A stretch of DNA of 64,000 nt, from contig NZ_FTOG01000004.1 in the NCBI RefSeq assembly GCF_900156655.1, positions 186,001-250,000 on the forward strand, written 5' to 3'. The notes beneath the pieces were generated by a model. The model had not been told where the DNA came from and did not search any database. It was given only the letters and a program-made list of their open reading frames with translations. Positions 41,489 through 49,857 of this stretch are shown one piece after another; position 1 is the first letter of the stretch; every line of letters begins with the position of its first letter. A program made the translations under genes and the position numbers. Origin of the DNA: Rhodobacter aestuarii (lineage in GTDB: Bacteria; Pseudomonadota; Alphaproteobacteria; Rhodobacterales; Rhodobacteraceae).

Positions 41489-42427
41489 TTACTTGGGGGT
41501 CGAGGCCAATACGGCTTCGACCCTTCTGTTTTGCTCGCGCCCCTCTGGGGTCAGGTTCGACGCACGCGGGGCAAGCCAGCCCGCGCCTTCGGCGCTCAGT
41601 TGTGCGGGGCTAACCCCATGCACCGAAATCAGCCGTTGCCGCACAGCTTCGGCGCGACGTTTTGAAAGCGCGATATTGCCCGCAAGCGAGCCGGAATTGT
41701 CCGTGTGCCCAACCAGCGCGACGCGCGCATCGGGGTGAATCGCCAGATAATCGGCCAGCGAAGCGAGCGTTTCGTAGTTTTTATTGCCGAGCGCAGCCGC
41801 CCCGCTTTCAAAGACCAGATCATCCAGCGGGACCGCGCCTTCGGCCTCAAGCAAGGTGCCAAGATCGCTGGTCTGTTCCGCTTGTGGCTGCGGGGAGGGT
41901 TGTGGTGCGGCCAAGGGCGTTGCCGGCACCGGTGCGGCCACTTCCTGCAAGGTGAAATTGGTCAGATGCACGAACCCGGACTCCGAGGAGCGGGAGACCG
42001 TTAGTGCCAACCAATCATCGCCCCGGCGCGCGGCCAAATAGCGAAAATCGCCCAAATCGACATGCATTTCGGGTTCGGGCAACAGATCGAGCGCGTAGCG
42101 GAAATCAAAGCCGCCGCAGGCATCCGTCTCGCATTCATAGACCACGGCATAGCCTGCCGCTTCGATCTGTGCGCGCAGGGGCGCAAAGATCTGAAGCGAG
42201 GTTTCTTGATTGCCGCGCAACCGCCAAGCCCGATCGGTGCGGCTGCCCTCAAGATGCTGGCTTGCAAGCGTAGCTTCCTGCCAAGGCCCGATGCGCATTT
42301 CATAAGAGGTTCCGGCGGCGGCGCGCTCAGCGGAAACCATCGCGCCTTGTGGCAAGGTGAGTTGCAATGGCGCGGCCACCGCAGGCGCTGCAAGGCAAAT
42401 CAGGGGCAGGGCGAGCCAGCGTTTCAT
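41489..42427 (-). CDS. OmpA-family envelope protein
   Basis: The 312-residue protein has a signal peptide (MKRWLALPLICLAAPAVA), an N-terminal region of about 170 residues with no known motif, a Pro/Gln-rich linker (residues about 168-190), and a C-terminal OmpA-like peptidoglycan-binding domain. The latter shows the segments LADYLAIHPDARVALVGHTD (residues about 230-249), NIALSKRRAEAVRQ and REQNRRVEAVL, including the Asp and Arg that bind diaminopimelate. It overlaps the GNAT gene by four bases. It probably ties a periplasmic or outer-membrane function to the cell wall. Confidence 0.9.
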   Translation of the reverse strand: MKRWLALPLICLAAPAVAAPLQLTLPQGAMVSAERAAAGTSYEMRIGPWQEATLASQHLEGSRTDRAWRLRGNQETSLQIFAPLRAQIEAAGYAVVYECETDACGGFDFRYALDLLPEPEMHVDLGDFRYLAARRGDDWLALTVSRSSESGFVHLTNFTLQEVAAPVPATPLAAPQPSPQPQAEQTSDLGTLLEAEGAVPLDDLVFESGAAALGNKNYETLASLADYLAIHPDARVALVGHTDNSGSLAGNIALSKRRAEAVRQRLISVHGVSPAQLSAEGAGWLAPRASNLTPEGREQNRRVEAVLASTPK

Positions 42428-43134
42428 GCGGTGACCTCGCGGCGGTAATGGTAGGAACAGGTTTCAGCCATGCCCAAGGCACGGTAGAGCGCATTGGCGG
42501 GCGCATTGGCGCGGGTCACGACAAGCGCGAGCGTTTCGGCCCCTTGTTCGGCGGCCCAACGGGTGGCCTCGGCCATCATGGCGCGGGCAAGGCCGTGGCG
42601 GCGGAAGCTCGGCAGAACCGAAAGCGCGTGCACCATTGCGACGCCTTCATGGATCGCAACGAACCCTGCCCCAGCGGCGCGGTCTTGCTTGCGGCCCAGC
42701 ACAACCGCTTTAGGGCCGGTTGCCCGCGCCATTACCGCTTGGCGTTCTGGGCCGATGCTGGTTTCGTCCCATACCTCGCGCGCAATTGCCAAGGGGGGCC
42801 AATGGGCAAAGGCGGTGACGGGTGGCACGTCTTGCGGCAATTGCGCGATGGGGACGGTATAGATCACCACCGGGTCAAAAAGCTCATAGCACCGTGCCTC
42901 TAGGGCCGCATCCAGCGCAGTATCTTCAGGGCGCAGCATGAATTTGGGTTGCTGGCCAAGGGCGCGGTGCGCAGCCTCCGCCGCCGCGATATCGGCTTGA
43001 TCAAACGCTCCCTCTAGGCTCGCGCAGCTGACCCGCGATCCGCCACCCAACCCTTCGCGGATCACGAACCCCCCAACCCGGCGGGTGGAGGCCGCGGGCC
43101 AAGTGGCATCTATGACCGCGAAAAAATCGGTCAT
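42424..43134 (-). CDS. GNAT-family N-acetyltransferase
   Basis: The 236-residue protein has a GNAT domain in its C-terminal half: strand beta-4 with GAGFVAIHEGVAMVHALSVL and the acetyl-CoA loop SFRRHGLARAMMAEATRWA (residues about 175-193), then LALVVTRANAPANALYRALG. The N-terminal half is divergent. The acceptor is unknown. It lies between cinA-like and OmpA-like genes with four-base overlaps at both ends, so the three form one operon. Confidence 0.88.
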   Translation of the reverse strand: MTDFFAVIDATWPAASTRRVGGFVIREGLGGGSRVSCASLEGAFDQADIAAAEAAHRALGQQPKFMLRPEDTALDAALEARCYELFDPVVIYTVPIAQLPQDVPPVTAFAHWPPLAIAREVWDETSIGPERQAVMARATGPKAVVLGRKQDRAAGAGFVAIHEGVAMVHALSVLPSFRRHGLARAMMAEATRWAAEQGAETLALVVTRANAPANALYRALGMAETCSYHYRREVTA

Positions 43135-43859
43135 TGCCCCTCCGGGAACATGGCTTGCAGCGCGGTATAGGCCGCTGCGAGCGCGGCTTCATCAGTGGCG
43201 CGGGCCACAAGATTGGTGCCGTAACGGCCATCGGTCACGAAAGGGTAGGAGCCGAAAGAGACCTCTGGGTGATCTGCCGCCAGTTGCCGTAACTCATCTG
43301 CAATGGCGGCTTCGGCCACCATCAATTGCCAGTTGCGGCTGATCAGCGGCTTGCCACCCGCGAGGCGCGGCACCAGCCCCGCCACCATCGCTTGGAAGAT
43401 ATTAGGCACCCCCGCCATCACATGGCAGTTTTCCACGCTAAAGCCTGGTGCGCCGGAAACGGGGTTGTCGATCAACGCCGCGCCATCGGGAATGCGCGCC
43501 ATGCGCAAACGCGCCTCGGTAAATTCCACCCCGCGCGCGGCATAATGCGCGGCCAAAATCGCGCGCGCATCTTCGCGCACGCCGATGTGCCTGCCAAAAG
43601 CCTCCGCCACTGCATCGGCGGTGATGTCATCATGCGTTGGCCCAATCCCCCCTGAAGTGAACAGATGATCATGCGCGCCCGCCAATTCGCGCACGGCGGC
43701 GATGATCGTGGGCGCATCGTCCGAAATCACCCGGATCTGGCGCAGGTCGATGCCGTGTTGCACCAGCACCCCCGCGAGGTGATGGGCGTTCCCTTCTCGG
43801 GTGCGCCCGGTCAGGATTTCATCGCCGATGATCAAAATAGCTGCGGTCGGGTTGGGCAT
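43131..43859 (-). CDS. CinA-like molybdopterin-binding domain protein
   Basis: The 242-residue protein matches the N-terminal MoCF domain of CinA (competence/damage-inducible protein A): AILIIGDEILTGRTREGNAHHLAGVL at residues 7-32 (read in parts), ISDDAPTI, and the glycine-rich LFTSGGIGPTHDDITADAVA near residue 65. It lacks the C-terminal nicotinamide mononucleotide deamidase domain of full CinA. Relatives may hydrolyse ADP-ribose-type substrates or act in cofactor metabolism; the activity is not certain. It is the first gene of the cinA-GNAT-ompA operon and divergent from map. Confidence 0.88.
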   Translation of the reverse strand: MPNPTAAILIIGDEILTGRTREGNAHHLAGVLVQHGIDLRQIRVISDDAPTIIAAVRELAGAHDHLFTSGGIGPTHDDITADAVAEAFGRHIGVREDARAILAAHYAARGVEFTEARLRMARIPDGAALIDNPVSGAPGFSVENCHVMAGVPNIFQAMVAGLVPRLAGGKPLISRNWQLMVAEAAIADELRQLAADHPEVSFGSYPFVTDGRYGTNLVARATDEAALAAAYTALQAMFPEGQ

Positions 43860-43971
43860 GTGATCTCTCCTCGCGCATCGGTATAAGCGGCTGCGACGTT
43901 GCGGAAAAGCCCGGCTCTGGCCAAGCGGCGCGATTGTGACTATCTAGGGCCCACGAAGCAGGAGATGTGCA

Positions 43972-44781
43972 GTGACTGACGCCCAAGGACGCGTGACCAA
44001 AGACGGTATCCGGATTTACGATGTGGCGGAATATGAGGGGATGCAGGCGGCGGGCCATGTGGCGGCGCGCATCCTTGATGAAGTGGCGCCCTTGGTGGTG
44101 CCCGGCGCGACCACGGCCGTTCTGGATGATTTCGTGCGCAACCGGGTGGAAGAACTGGGCGCGACCTCGGCGACAATCGGCTATCGCGGCTATAAGCACG
44201 CGTCCTGCATTTCGGTGAACCATGTGGTGTGCCACGGCATTCCCGGCCCGAAAATCCTGAAAGACGGCGACATTCTCAACATTGACGTGACGGTGATTTT
44301 GGATGGCTGGTTTGGCGACACTTCGCGGATGTATGTGGCGGGCAACCTGTCGCGCAAAGCGGAACGCCTGATCCAAGTCACCCATGACGCGCTGATGATC
44401 GGCATTGAGCAAGTGAAGCCCGGCAATACCTTTGGCGATATTGGCTTTGCGATTCAGCGCTATGTCGAAGCGCAGCGGATGAGCGTGGTGCGTGATTTCT
44501 GTGGCCACGGCGTGGGCCGCGTGTTCCACGCCCCGCCGAACGTGCTGCACTATGGCCGCAAAGGTGCGGGCGCGGTGCTTGAAGAGGGCATGATCTTCAC
44601 CATCGAGCCGATGGTGAATCTTGGTCGCCCCGAAACCAAAGTGCTATCGGATGATTGGACGGCGGTGACCCGCGATAAATCGCTGTCGGCCCAGTTTGAG
44701 CATTCGGTGGGCGTGACCGCCGACGGCGTGGAGATTTTCACCCTGTCTCCGGCGGATCGGTTCCACCCGACCTGGGGCTAA
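43972..44781 (+). CDS. map: Methionine aminopeptidase, type I
   Basis: Map removes the initiator methionine from new proteins. The 269-residue protein has the five metal ligands of the pita-bread fold: Asp in LNIDVTVILDGWFGDTSRMY (two), His in CGHGVGRVFH, Glu in FTIEPMVNLG and Glu in QFEHSVGV. The start is a GTG at 43972 with AGGAG eight bases upstream; no ATG fits. The gene is monocistronic and divergent from cinA. Confidence 0.96.
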   Translation: MTDAQGRVTKDGIRIYDVAEYEGMQAAGHVAARILDEVAPLVVPGATTAVLDDFVRNRVEELGATSATIGYRGYKHASCISVNHVVCHGIPGPKILKDGDILNIDVTVILDGWFGDTSRMYVAGNLSRKAERLIQVTHDALMIGIEQVKPGNTFGDIGFAIQRYVEAQRMSVVRDFCGHGVGRVFHAPPNVLHYGRKGAGAVLEEGMIFTIEPMVNLGRPETKVLSDDWTAVTRDKSLSAQFEHSVGVTADGVEIFTLSPADRFHPTWG

Positions 44782-44844
44782 GATTGCGGGCTAAATTCGC
44801 CCCAAAGCGTTGAAAGTTAAACGGGCCGGGGCGATTGCTCCGGC

Positions 44845-46065
44845 TCAGTCGTATTTGCGCTGATCGTCGATCACCTTGCCATCATTGGGCAGGCTGCCCG
44901 GCGCGACAAGCTCGATCTTGCCCTTCAGCTTCAGCGCCTCAACCACGCCTGCTGCGTAACGCTCCGGCTCGCAGGTTTCGGTCTCAACCTGCACCGTCAT
45001 CGCATCCATCTCGCCTTCGCGCGTGGCAATGACGCGGGCGCGTTTGACTTCTGGGTGGGCGGCGACAAAGGCGGCCACTTGTTCGGGGCGCACGAACATG
45101 CCCTTGATCTTGGTGGTTTGATCGGCGCGGCCCATCCAGCCTTTGATCCGCATATTGGTACGCCCGCAGGGCGAGACGCCAGGCAAAACCGCGCTCAAAT
45201 CGCCGGTGGCAAAACGAATGAGCGGATAGCCTGGGTTGAGCGAGGTCACGACCACTTCGCCCACCTCTCCGGGTGCGACCGGGTCGCCTGTGCCGGGACG
45301 AACGATTTCAACAATCACGCCCTCATCGACAATCATCCCCTCCATCGCCGGGCTTTCATAGGCGATATTGCCCAGATCGGCGGTGGCATAGCATTGCAGG
45401 CAGGAAATGCCGCGCTCGGCATATTCTGCGCGCAGGCTGGGAAAGAGCGCGCCCCCCCCGACCGCCGCGCGGGTGATGGCCAACTGCTCGCCCATCTCGG
45501 CGGCTTTATCCAAGATCACCTTCAGATAGTCGGGCGTGCCCGCATAAACCGTGGTGCCCACATCAACCGCCGCGCGCACCTGTAACTCGGTCTGCCCGGT
45601 GCCTGCGGGCAACACCGCCGCACCCACGGCCCGCGCGCCGGATTCAAAGATCATCCCTGCGGGGGTGAGGTGATAGCCAAAGCAGTTTTGCACGATGTCG
45701 CCCTTGCCCACGCCCGCAGCATGCAAGAACCGCCCCATGCGCCACCAATCGGCGCTGGTGTCGCCGGGTTCGTAAATCGGACCGGGGCTCTGGAAGATAT
45801 GCGCAAAGGCATGGGCGGGCTTGGTTGTCATGCCGCCAAAGGGTGCTGCCGATTTTTGCGCTGCGCCAAGGTCTGACTTGCGCAGCACGGGCAGGGTGGC
45901 GAGCGCCTCAAGGCTGGTGATCTGCGCCGCCTCAACTGCGCCCAGATGCGCTGCGAGACCGGGTGCCGTGAGCGCGCGCGAAACCGCTAACGGCAGCGCC
46001 TGCGCCAAGGCCGCCGCACGGGCATCAGCAGAGCGGGTTTCCAGATCGTCATAGTAACGGCTCAT
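44845..46065 (-). CDS. Phenylacetate-CoA ligase-family (PaaK-like) adenylating enzyme
   Basis: The 406-residue protein aligns with the PaaK family of acyl-adenylate-forming enzymes. Family parts are LRKSDLGAAQ near residue 75, the CYATADLGNIAYE segment, EVVVTSLNPGYPLIRFATGDLSAV (read in parts near residue 275), GRADQTTKIKGMFVRPEQV and the C-terminal Lys in NDGKVIDDQRKYD. The usual phosphate-binding loop SSGTTGKP is not present; in its place is IFQSPGPIYEPG (residues about 97-108), so ATP handling may differ. I chose the ATG at 46065 (MSRYYDDLE) with AAAGG upstream. It is the last gene of a transporter cluster whose first gene encodes another acyl-CoA ligase. Its substrate is unknown; an aromatic acid taken up by that transporter is plausible. 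Confidence 0.85.
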   Translation of the reverse strand: MSRYYDDLETRSADARAAALAQALPLAVSRALTAPGLAAHLGAVEAAQITSLEALATLPVLRKSDLGAAQKSAAPFGGMTTKPAHAFAHIFQSPGPIYEPGDTSADWWRMGRFLHAAGVGKGDIVQNCFGYHLTPAGMIFESGARAVGAAVLPAGTGQTELQVRAAVDVGTTVYAGTPDYLKVILDKAAEMGEQLAITRAAVGGGALFPSLRAEYAERGISCLQCYATADLGNIAYESPAMEGMIVDEGVIVEIVRPGTGDPVAPGEVGEVVVTSLNPGYPLIRFATGDLSAVLPGVSPCGRTNMRIKGWMGRADQTTKIKGMFVRPEQVAAFVAAHPEVKRARVIATREGEMDAMTVQVETETCEPERYAAGVVEALKLKGKIELVAPGSLPNDGKVIDDQRKYD

Positions 46066-46143
46066 GGGGGGACCTTTCGCTGCGGTCAGGGGGTTTCTGC
46101 GCTGCAAAATGCTGCGCAGCAATTTAATGTATACAGAGGGTTA

Positions 46144-46971
46144 TCAGGCCAGCCAGCGCTTGCGGCGGCGGTAGCTGCGCACGTCGCGGAAGCTTTTACG
46201 GCCATCATCGGACATGCCCAGATAGAACTCTTTCACATCCGGGTTTTCGCGCAATTGTTTGGCGGGGCCATCCATCACCACGCGACCACTTTCCAAGATA
46301 TAGCCGTAATGTGCATAGCGCAGCGCGACGTTGGTGTTTTGCTCGGCCAACAGGAAGGTCACGCCTTCACCCTCGTTCACGGCTTTGACGATCTCAAAGA
46401 TCTGTTCCACCAATTGCGGAGCAAGGCCCATTGAGGGTTCATCCAGCAAAATCGTTTCGGGCCGCGACATCAGCGCCCGGCCCATCGCCACCATCTGTTG
46501 CTCGCCGCCGGAAGTATAACCCGCTTGGGATTTGCGGCGCTCTTTCAGGCGGGGGAAATAGCTATAGACCATTTCGAGGTCTTTCATCACCTCGGCGCGG
46601 CCATCTGTGCGGGTATAGGCGCCCGTGAGCAGGTTTTCTTCGACCGTGAGGTGCTCAAAACAATGCCGCCCCTCCATCACCTGAATCACGCCTTTGCGCA
46701 CCAGATCGGCGGGAGACATATCTTGCACCCGCTCGCCGCGGTAGACGATGGCGCCTTTCGTGACCTCGCCTCGTTCAGAGCGCAGAAGGTTCGAGATCGC
46801 CTTAAGGGTCGTTGTCTTGCCTGCGCCATTGCCGCCCAAAAGCGCGGTGATGCCACCTTTCGGCACCGATAGGCTGACGCCTTTCAGAACCAAGATCACG
46901 TGGTTGTAGATCACCTCGATATTGTTCACTTCCAAAAGCGTATCGGCTTCGGTCTTGGCGGCGTCGAGCAT
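46144..46971 (-). CDS. livF: Branched-chain-type ABC transporter ATP-binding protein LivF
   Basis: The 275-residue ATPase powers the transporter encoded by livH and livM. It has Walker A LLGGNGAGKTTTLKAI, the signature YTSGGEQQMVAMGRALMSRP and Walker B TILLDEPSMGLAP, followed by the LivF-type C-terminus. The ATG at 46971 follows AGGGAGA; an upstream in-frame extension is not conserved-looking. It lies 58 bases after the binding-protein gene, with a strong hairpin between them. The C-terminal 25 residues (KSFRDVRSYRRRKRWLA) are unusually basic and are typical of this cluster's LivF in my memory of Rhodobacteraceae. Confidence 0.93.
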   Translation of the reverse strand: MLDAAKTEADTLLEVNNIEVIYNHVILVLKGVSLSVPKGGITALLGGNGAGKTTTLKAISNLLRSERGEVTKGAIVYRGERVQDMSPADLVRKGVIQVMEGRHCFEHLTVEENLLTGAYTRTDGRAEVMKDLEMVYSYFPRLKERRKSQAGYTSGGEQQMVAMGRALMSRPETILLDEPSMGLAPQLVEQIFEIVKAVNEGEGVTFLLAEQNTNVALRYAHYGYILESGRVVMDGPAKQLRENPDVKEFYLGMSDDGRKSFRDVRSYRRRKRWLA

Positions 46972-46990
46972 GGCAGTCTCCCTATGCGGA

Positions 46991-47014
46991 GCCCCCGGCC
47001 CGTAAGCCGGGGGC
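46991..47014 (-). other. Strong intercistronic hairpin after the binding-protein gene
   Basis: GCCCCCGGC (46991-46999) pairs with GCCGGGGGC (47006-47014) around a six-base loop, between the substrate-binding protein stop and livF. No T-run follows on the minus strand. Such hairpins often protect the upstream message so that binding protein is made in excess over the ATPase. Confidence 0.6.
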
Positions 47015-47029
47015 ATTGGCGTGAGTGGC

Positions 47030-48316
47030 TTAGTTGCAGCGGGGCGTGATGCCCGATTCTGCCGCGAAGGCCGCCGAATCTTCGGCAATCAACGGGTCCA
47101 GAACGTCGGCGTCAGAGGTGATCCAGTCAGAGACCGCGCTCCATTTCTTGGTGCTCGAATCCCATTGCAAGATCATCGCCGAGCCGGGGCCGCCGTGGTC
47201 GGCGCAGGTGGCGTGGATTTCCTGCGCGAAGCCCGGCAGGCCCAGTTCCGTCAGGCGTTCTTGCGTGAGGTTAAGGTTTTCAAACCCTTCGCGCACCTCT
47301 TCCGGGGTCACCGCCGAATGGCCCGCCATTTCTTGCGCGGTGCGGATCGCTTCCGAGATGATCATCGCCGCATACATGCCGCGCGAGTAAAGCACGTTGC
47401 CAAGGTTATCGCCCGCGCCCGCCGCTTTGCCGGGGTCGAAGACATATTGCTTCAGGTCGGCATAGATCGGGAATTCGTCACCGACGCCGTGGAAGCTGAT
47501 CGACTTATAGCCCATCGCTTTGTCGCCCGCGGGGCCAACGTCGTTTTCAGAACCCGACCACCAGACACCGATGAAGTTTTCCATCGGGAAGCGGATGTTG
47601 ACGGCTTCTTGGATCGCGACTTGGTTCATCACGCCCCAGCCCCACATCAGCACGTAATCGGGCTTGTCGCGGCGGATTTGCAGCCACTGCGATTTTTGCT
47701 CTTGGCCCGGCGGGTCAACCGGCAGCAGGCTCAGTTCGAAACCGTGTTTCTTGGCCAGTTCCTCGAGCGTGCGGATCGGTTCTTTGCCATAGGCCGAGTT
47801 GTGATAGACGAGCGCGATTTTCTTGCCCGAAAGATCGCCGCCGCTTTGATCGAGCAGGTATTTCACCGCGACCGAAGCGCCATCCCAATAGTTGGCCGGG
47901 TAGTTGAAGACCCATTCAAACACAGAGCCATTCGCCGCCGAGGTGCGCCCGTAGCCGGGGGTGTAAAGCACATGGTGGTCAGCAGTGACTTTGGGGATCA
48001 GCTGGTAGGTGATCCCGGTCGAAAGCGGGTTATAGGCAAGCGCCGCTTGGCCCTTGGTGCCCTCATAGCATTCGACACCTTTTTCGGTGTTATAGGCGGT
48101 TTCGCATTCGGGCACCGCGACCATCTCGCCGCCAATGCCGCCATCGCGCTCATTAAGCAGCGTGAAGTAATCGGCAAAGCCATCGGCATAAGGGATGCCG
48201 TTGGCTGCATAAGACCCGGTGCGGTAGCTCAGGTTCGGCACCGTCAGATCCGCCAATGCGGGGGCCGCGGTGGCCACAAGGGCCGCAGCCGCGAGTGCAG
48301 CAAAGCTCTTTTTCAT
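47030..48316 (-). CDS. Periplasmic substrate-binding protein of a branched-chain-type ABC transporter
   Basis: The 428-residue protein has a signal peptide (MKKSFAALAAAALVATAAPALA) and the type I periplasmic-binding fold of the LivJ/LivK group: GIPYADGFADYFTLLNERDGGIGG near residue 40, TADHHVLYTPGYGRTSAANG near residue 110 and KIALVYHNSAYGKEP near residue 165. The ligand is not evident; in this family it may be amino acids, aromatic acids or other carboxylates. The neighbouring ligases suggest a carboxylic acid. GGGAGGAAG precedes the ATG. It is longer than LivK (about 370). Confidence 0.92.
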   Translation of the reverse strand: MKKSFAALAAAALVATAAPALADLTVPNLSYRTGSYAANGIPYADGFADYFTLLNERDGGIGGEMVAVPECETAYNTEKGVECYEGTKGQAALAYNPLSTGITYQLIPKVTADHHVLYTPGYGRTSAANGSVFEWVFNYPANYWDGASVAVKYLLDQSGGDLSGKKIALVYHNSAYGKEPIRTLEELAKKHGFELSLLPVDPPGQEQKSQWLQIRRDKPDYVLMWGWGVMNQVAIQEAVNIRFPMENFIGVWWSGSENDVGPAGDKAMGYKSISFHGVGDEFPIYADLKQYVFDPGKAAGAGDNLGNVLYSRGMYAAMIISEAIRTAQEMAGHSAVTPEEVREGFENLNLTQERLTELGLPGFAQEIHATCADHGGPGSAMILQWDSSTKKWSAVSDWITSDADVLDPLIAEDSAAFAAESGITPRCN

Positions 48317-48380
48317 ACGTTCTTCCTCCCAGTGACGTATTGTTCTTGTCAGCCGGTTGCCCGGGTCTTGCGCCGGCCCC

Positions 48381-49457
48381 TCAGTGCGGGAAGGGCCAGA
48401 GTCTCAGTTTTTCTTTGGCGATGCGCCACAGCTGGGCGAGCCCATGCGGTTCGACGATCAAGAAGATCACGATCAAGGCGCCAACGATCATCAGTTCCAG
48501 ATGCGCGGCCACATCGGTGGGCCAGCCCAAGGCCCCCACAAGCACGTTCTTGAGGAATACCGGCAGAAGCACCAGAAATGCCGCCCCGGCAAAGGAGCCA
48601 AAGATCGAGCCCAAGCCGCCGATGATCACCATGAAGAGCACCAAGAACGACTTGTTGATGCCGAAGGATTCGCCCACTTCCGCCGCGCCAAGGTAGACGG
48701 AGAACAACAGCGCCCCGGCGATGCCGATGAAAAAGGATGAGACCGCAAAGGCTGTGACCTTGGCCGAAAGCGGGTTCACGCCAATGATCTCTGCGGCGAT
48801 GTCCATGTCACGAATGGCCATCCATTTGCGCCCCACGGTGCCGCGTGTCAGGTTGCGCGCCATCAGGGCAACGAGCGTGAGGATCACAAGGCAAAACAGA
48901 TATTTCGCGACGGCTGAGGTTTGCGCCCCGGTGATGTAGATGCCAAACATCGTGCGGTCCGGCGCGGTGATCTGGCCCGAGGCTGAGTAGTTGTAAAACC
49001 ACGGCACTTTGTTGAAGAGCCAGACCAAGAAGAACTGCGCGGCAAGCGTCGCCACGGCCAGATAGAACCCCTTAATCCGCAGGCTCGGCAGACCAAAAAG
49101 CACGCCCACAAAGGCCGTCACGCCGCCCGCCAAAATGACATGGAAGAAGAACGGCACTTCGGGAAAGGTGGTCATCAGCTTGTAGACCGCATAGGCGCCC
49201 ACCGCCATGAAACCGCCGGTGCCCAAGCTCACCTGTCCGGCATAGCCCACCAGAATGTTGAGCCCAATCGCCGCGATTGCATAGATCAGGAAGGGCACGA
49301 AGACCGCATTCGCCCAATAGTCATCAATGAAGAAGGGCACCACGGCATAGGCAACGATCAACGCTGCGAAATAGCCCATACGGTCCAGCCGGATCGGAAA
49401 GGTCTGACTGTCGGCCCGGTAGCTTGTCTTGAAATCACCTGCTTCGCGGTAAAACAT
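48381..49457 (-). CDS. livM: Branched-chain-type ABC transporter permease LivM
   Basis: The 358-residue inner-membrane protein has about eight to ten membrane segments and the LivM hallmarks LNILVGYAGQVSLGTGGFMAVGAY (read in parts, near residue 60) and GRKWMAIRDMDIAAEIIGVN near residue 215, which contacts the ATPase. I chose the ATG at 49457 (MFYREAGDFKTSYRAD) after GGGGGAGAGG; the longer frame has no family support. It pairs with LivH to form the channel. Confidence 0.94.
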   Translation of the reverse strand: MFYREAGDFKTSYRADSQTFPIRLDRMGYFAALIVAYAVVPFFIDDYWANAVFVPFLIYAIAAIGLNILVGYAGQVSLGTGGFMAVGAYAVYKLMTTFPEVPFFFHVILAGGVTAFVGVLFGLPSLRIKGFYLAVATLAAQFFLVWLFNKVPWFYNYSASGQITAPDRTMFGIYITGAQTSAVAKYLFCLVILTLVALMARNLTRGTVGRKWMAIRDMDIAAEIIGVNPLSAKVTAFAVSSFFIGIAGALLFSVYLGAAEVGESFGINKSFLVLFMVIIGGLGSIFGSFAGAAFLVLLPVFLKNVLVGALGWPTDVAAHLELMIVGALIVIFLIVEPHGLAQLWRIAKEKLRLWPFPH

Positions 49458-49506
49458 CAGCCTCTCCCCCGTTTTGTGACACGGGGAAGGGCCGATGCGC
49501 TCCCCG

Positions 49507-49692
49507 TCAGCAGCCGCGCTTGATCCGCATCCAGGACCAGATCCCGGCTCCGGCGCCCATGGCGGCAAACATGATGTTGATGGTTCTTATCAGCGCCGGT
49601 TCTTCCGGCGGGGCGGCGAGGGCGATCCAACCAAATGTCAGGGCCGCCAGCCAGCCGATGGTGAAGGCGATGGAACAGGTTTTCAGCGTCAT
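49507..49692 (-). CDS. Small two-segment membrane protein within the transporter cluster
   Basis: This 61-residue protein has two membrane segments: residues about 8-27 (AFTIGWLAALTFGWIALAA) and about 36-55 (INIMFAAMGAGAGIWSWMRI), ending in a basic RIKRGC. The first segment ends at APPEEP, a short periplasmic or cytoplasmic turn. It lies between livM and livH in the same direction, so it is probably expressed with the permease. I recognise no named family. A role as an accessory subunit of the transporter is a guess from position alone. Confidence 0.65.
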   Translation of the reverse strand: MTLKTCSIAFTIGWLAALTFGWIALAAPPEEPALIRTINIMFAAMGAGAGIWSWMRIKRGC

Positions 49693-49716
49693 TGCGAAGA
49701 GGCCTCCCTACCTCTT

Positions 49717-49741
49717 GCGCAGCCACGATATGAGGCTGCGC
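49717..49741 (-). other. Hairpin between livH and the small membrane protein gene
   Basis: GCGCAGCC (49717-49724) pairs with GGCTGCGC (49734-49741) around nine bases. It lies in the 165-base gap after livH, which otherwise shows nothing recognisable. Confidence 0.45.
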
Positions 49742-49857
49742 GTGATGCAACCTTCCTTTCGTGCGCGCCGCCTCTCCCTGACGGGGCGCAGGTTTGACAG
49801 GATGTCGCAGCCCGGCCCAGCAATCAACTGGTTTTTCAACTTGCGCGTGCAGCATCG

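Noticed and set aside
44782-44844. Search for tRNA, rRNA, CRISPR or mobile-element traces in this and the other intergenic gaps
   Set aside because: No T-loop GGTTCGAATC-type sequence, no repeat-spacer pattern, no transposase or integrase gene and no flanking inverted repeats were seen anywhere in the window.
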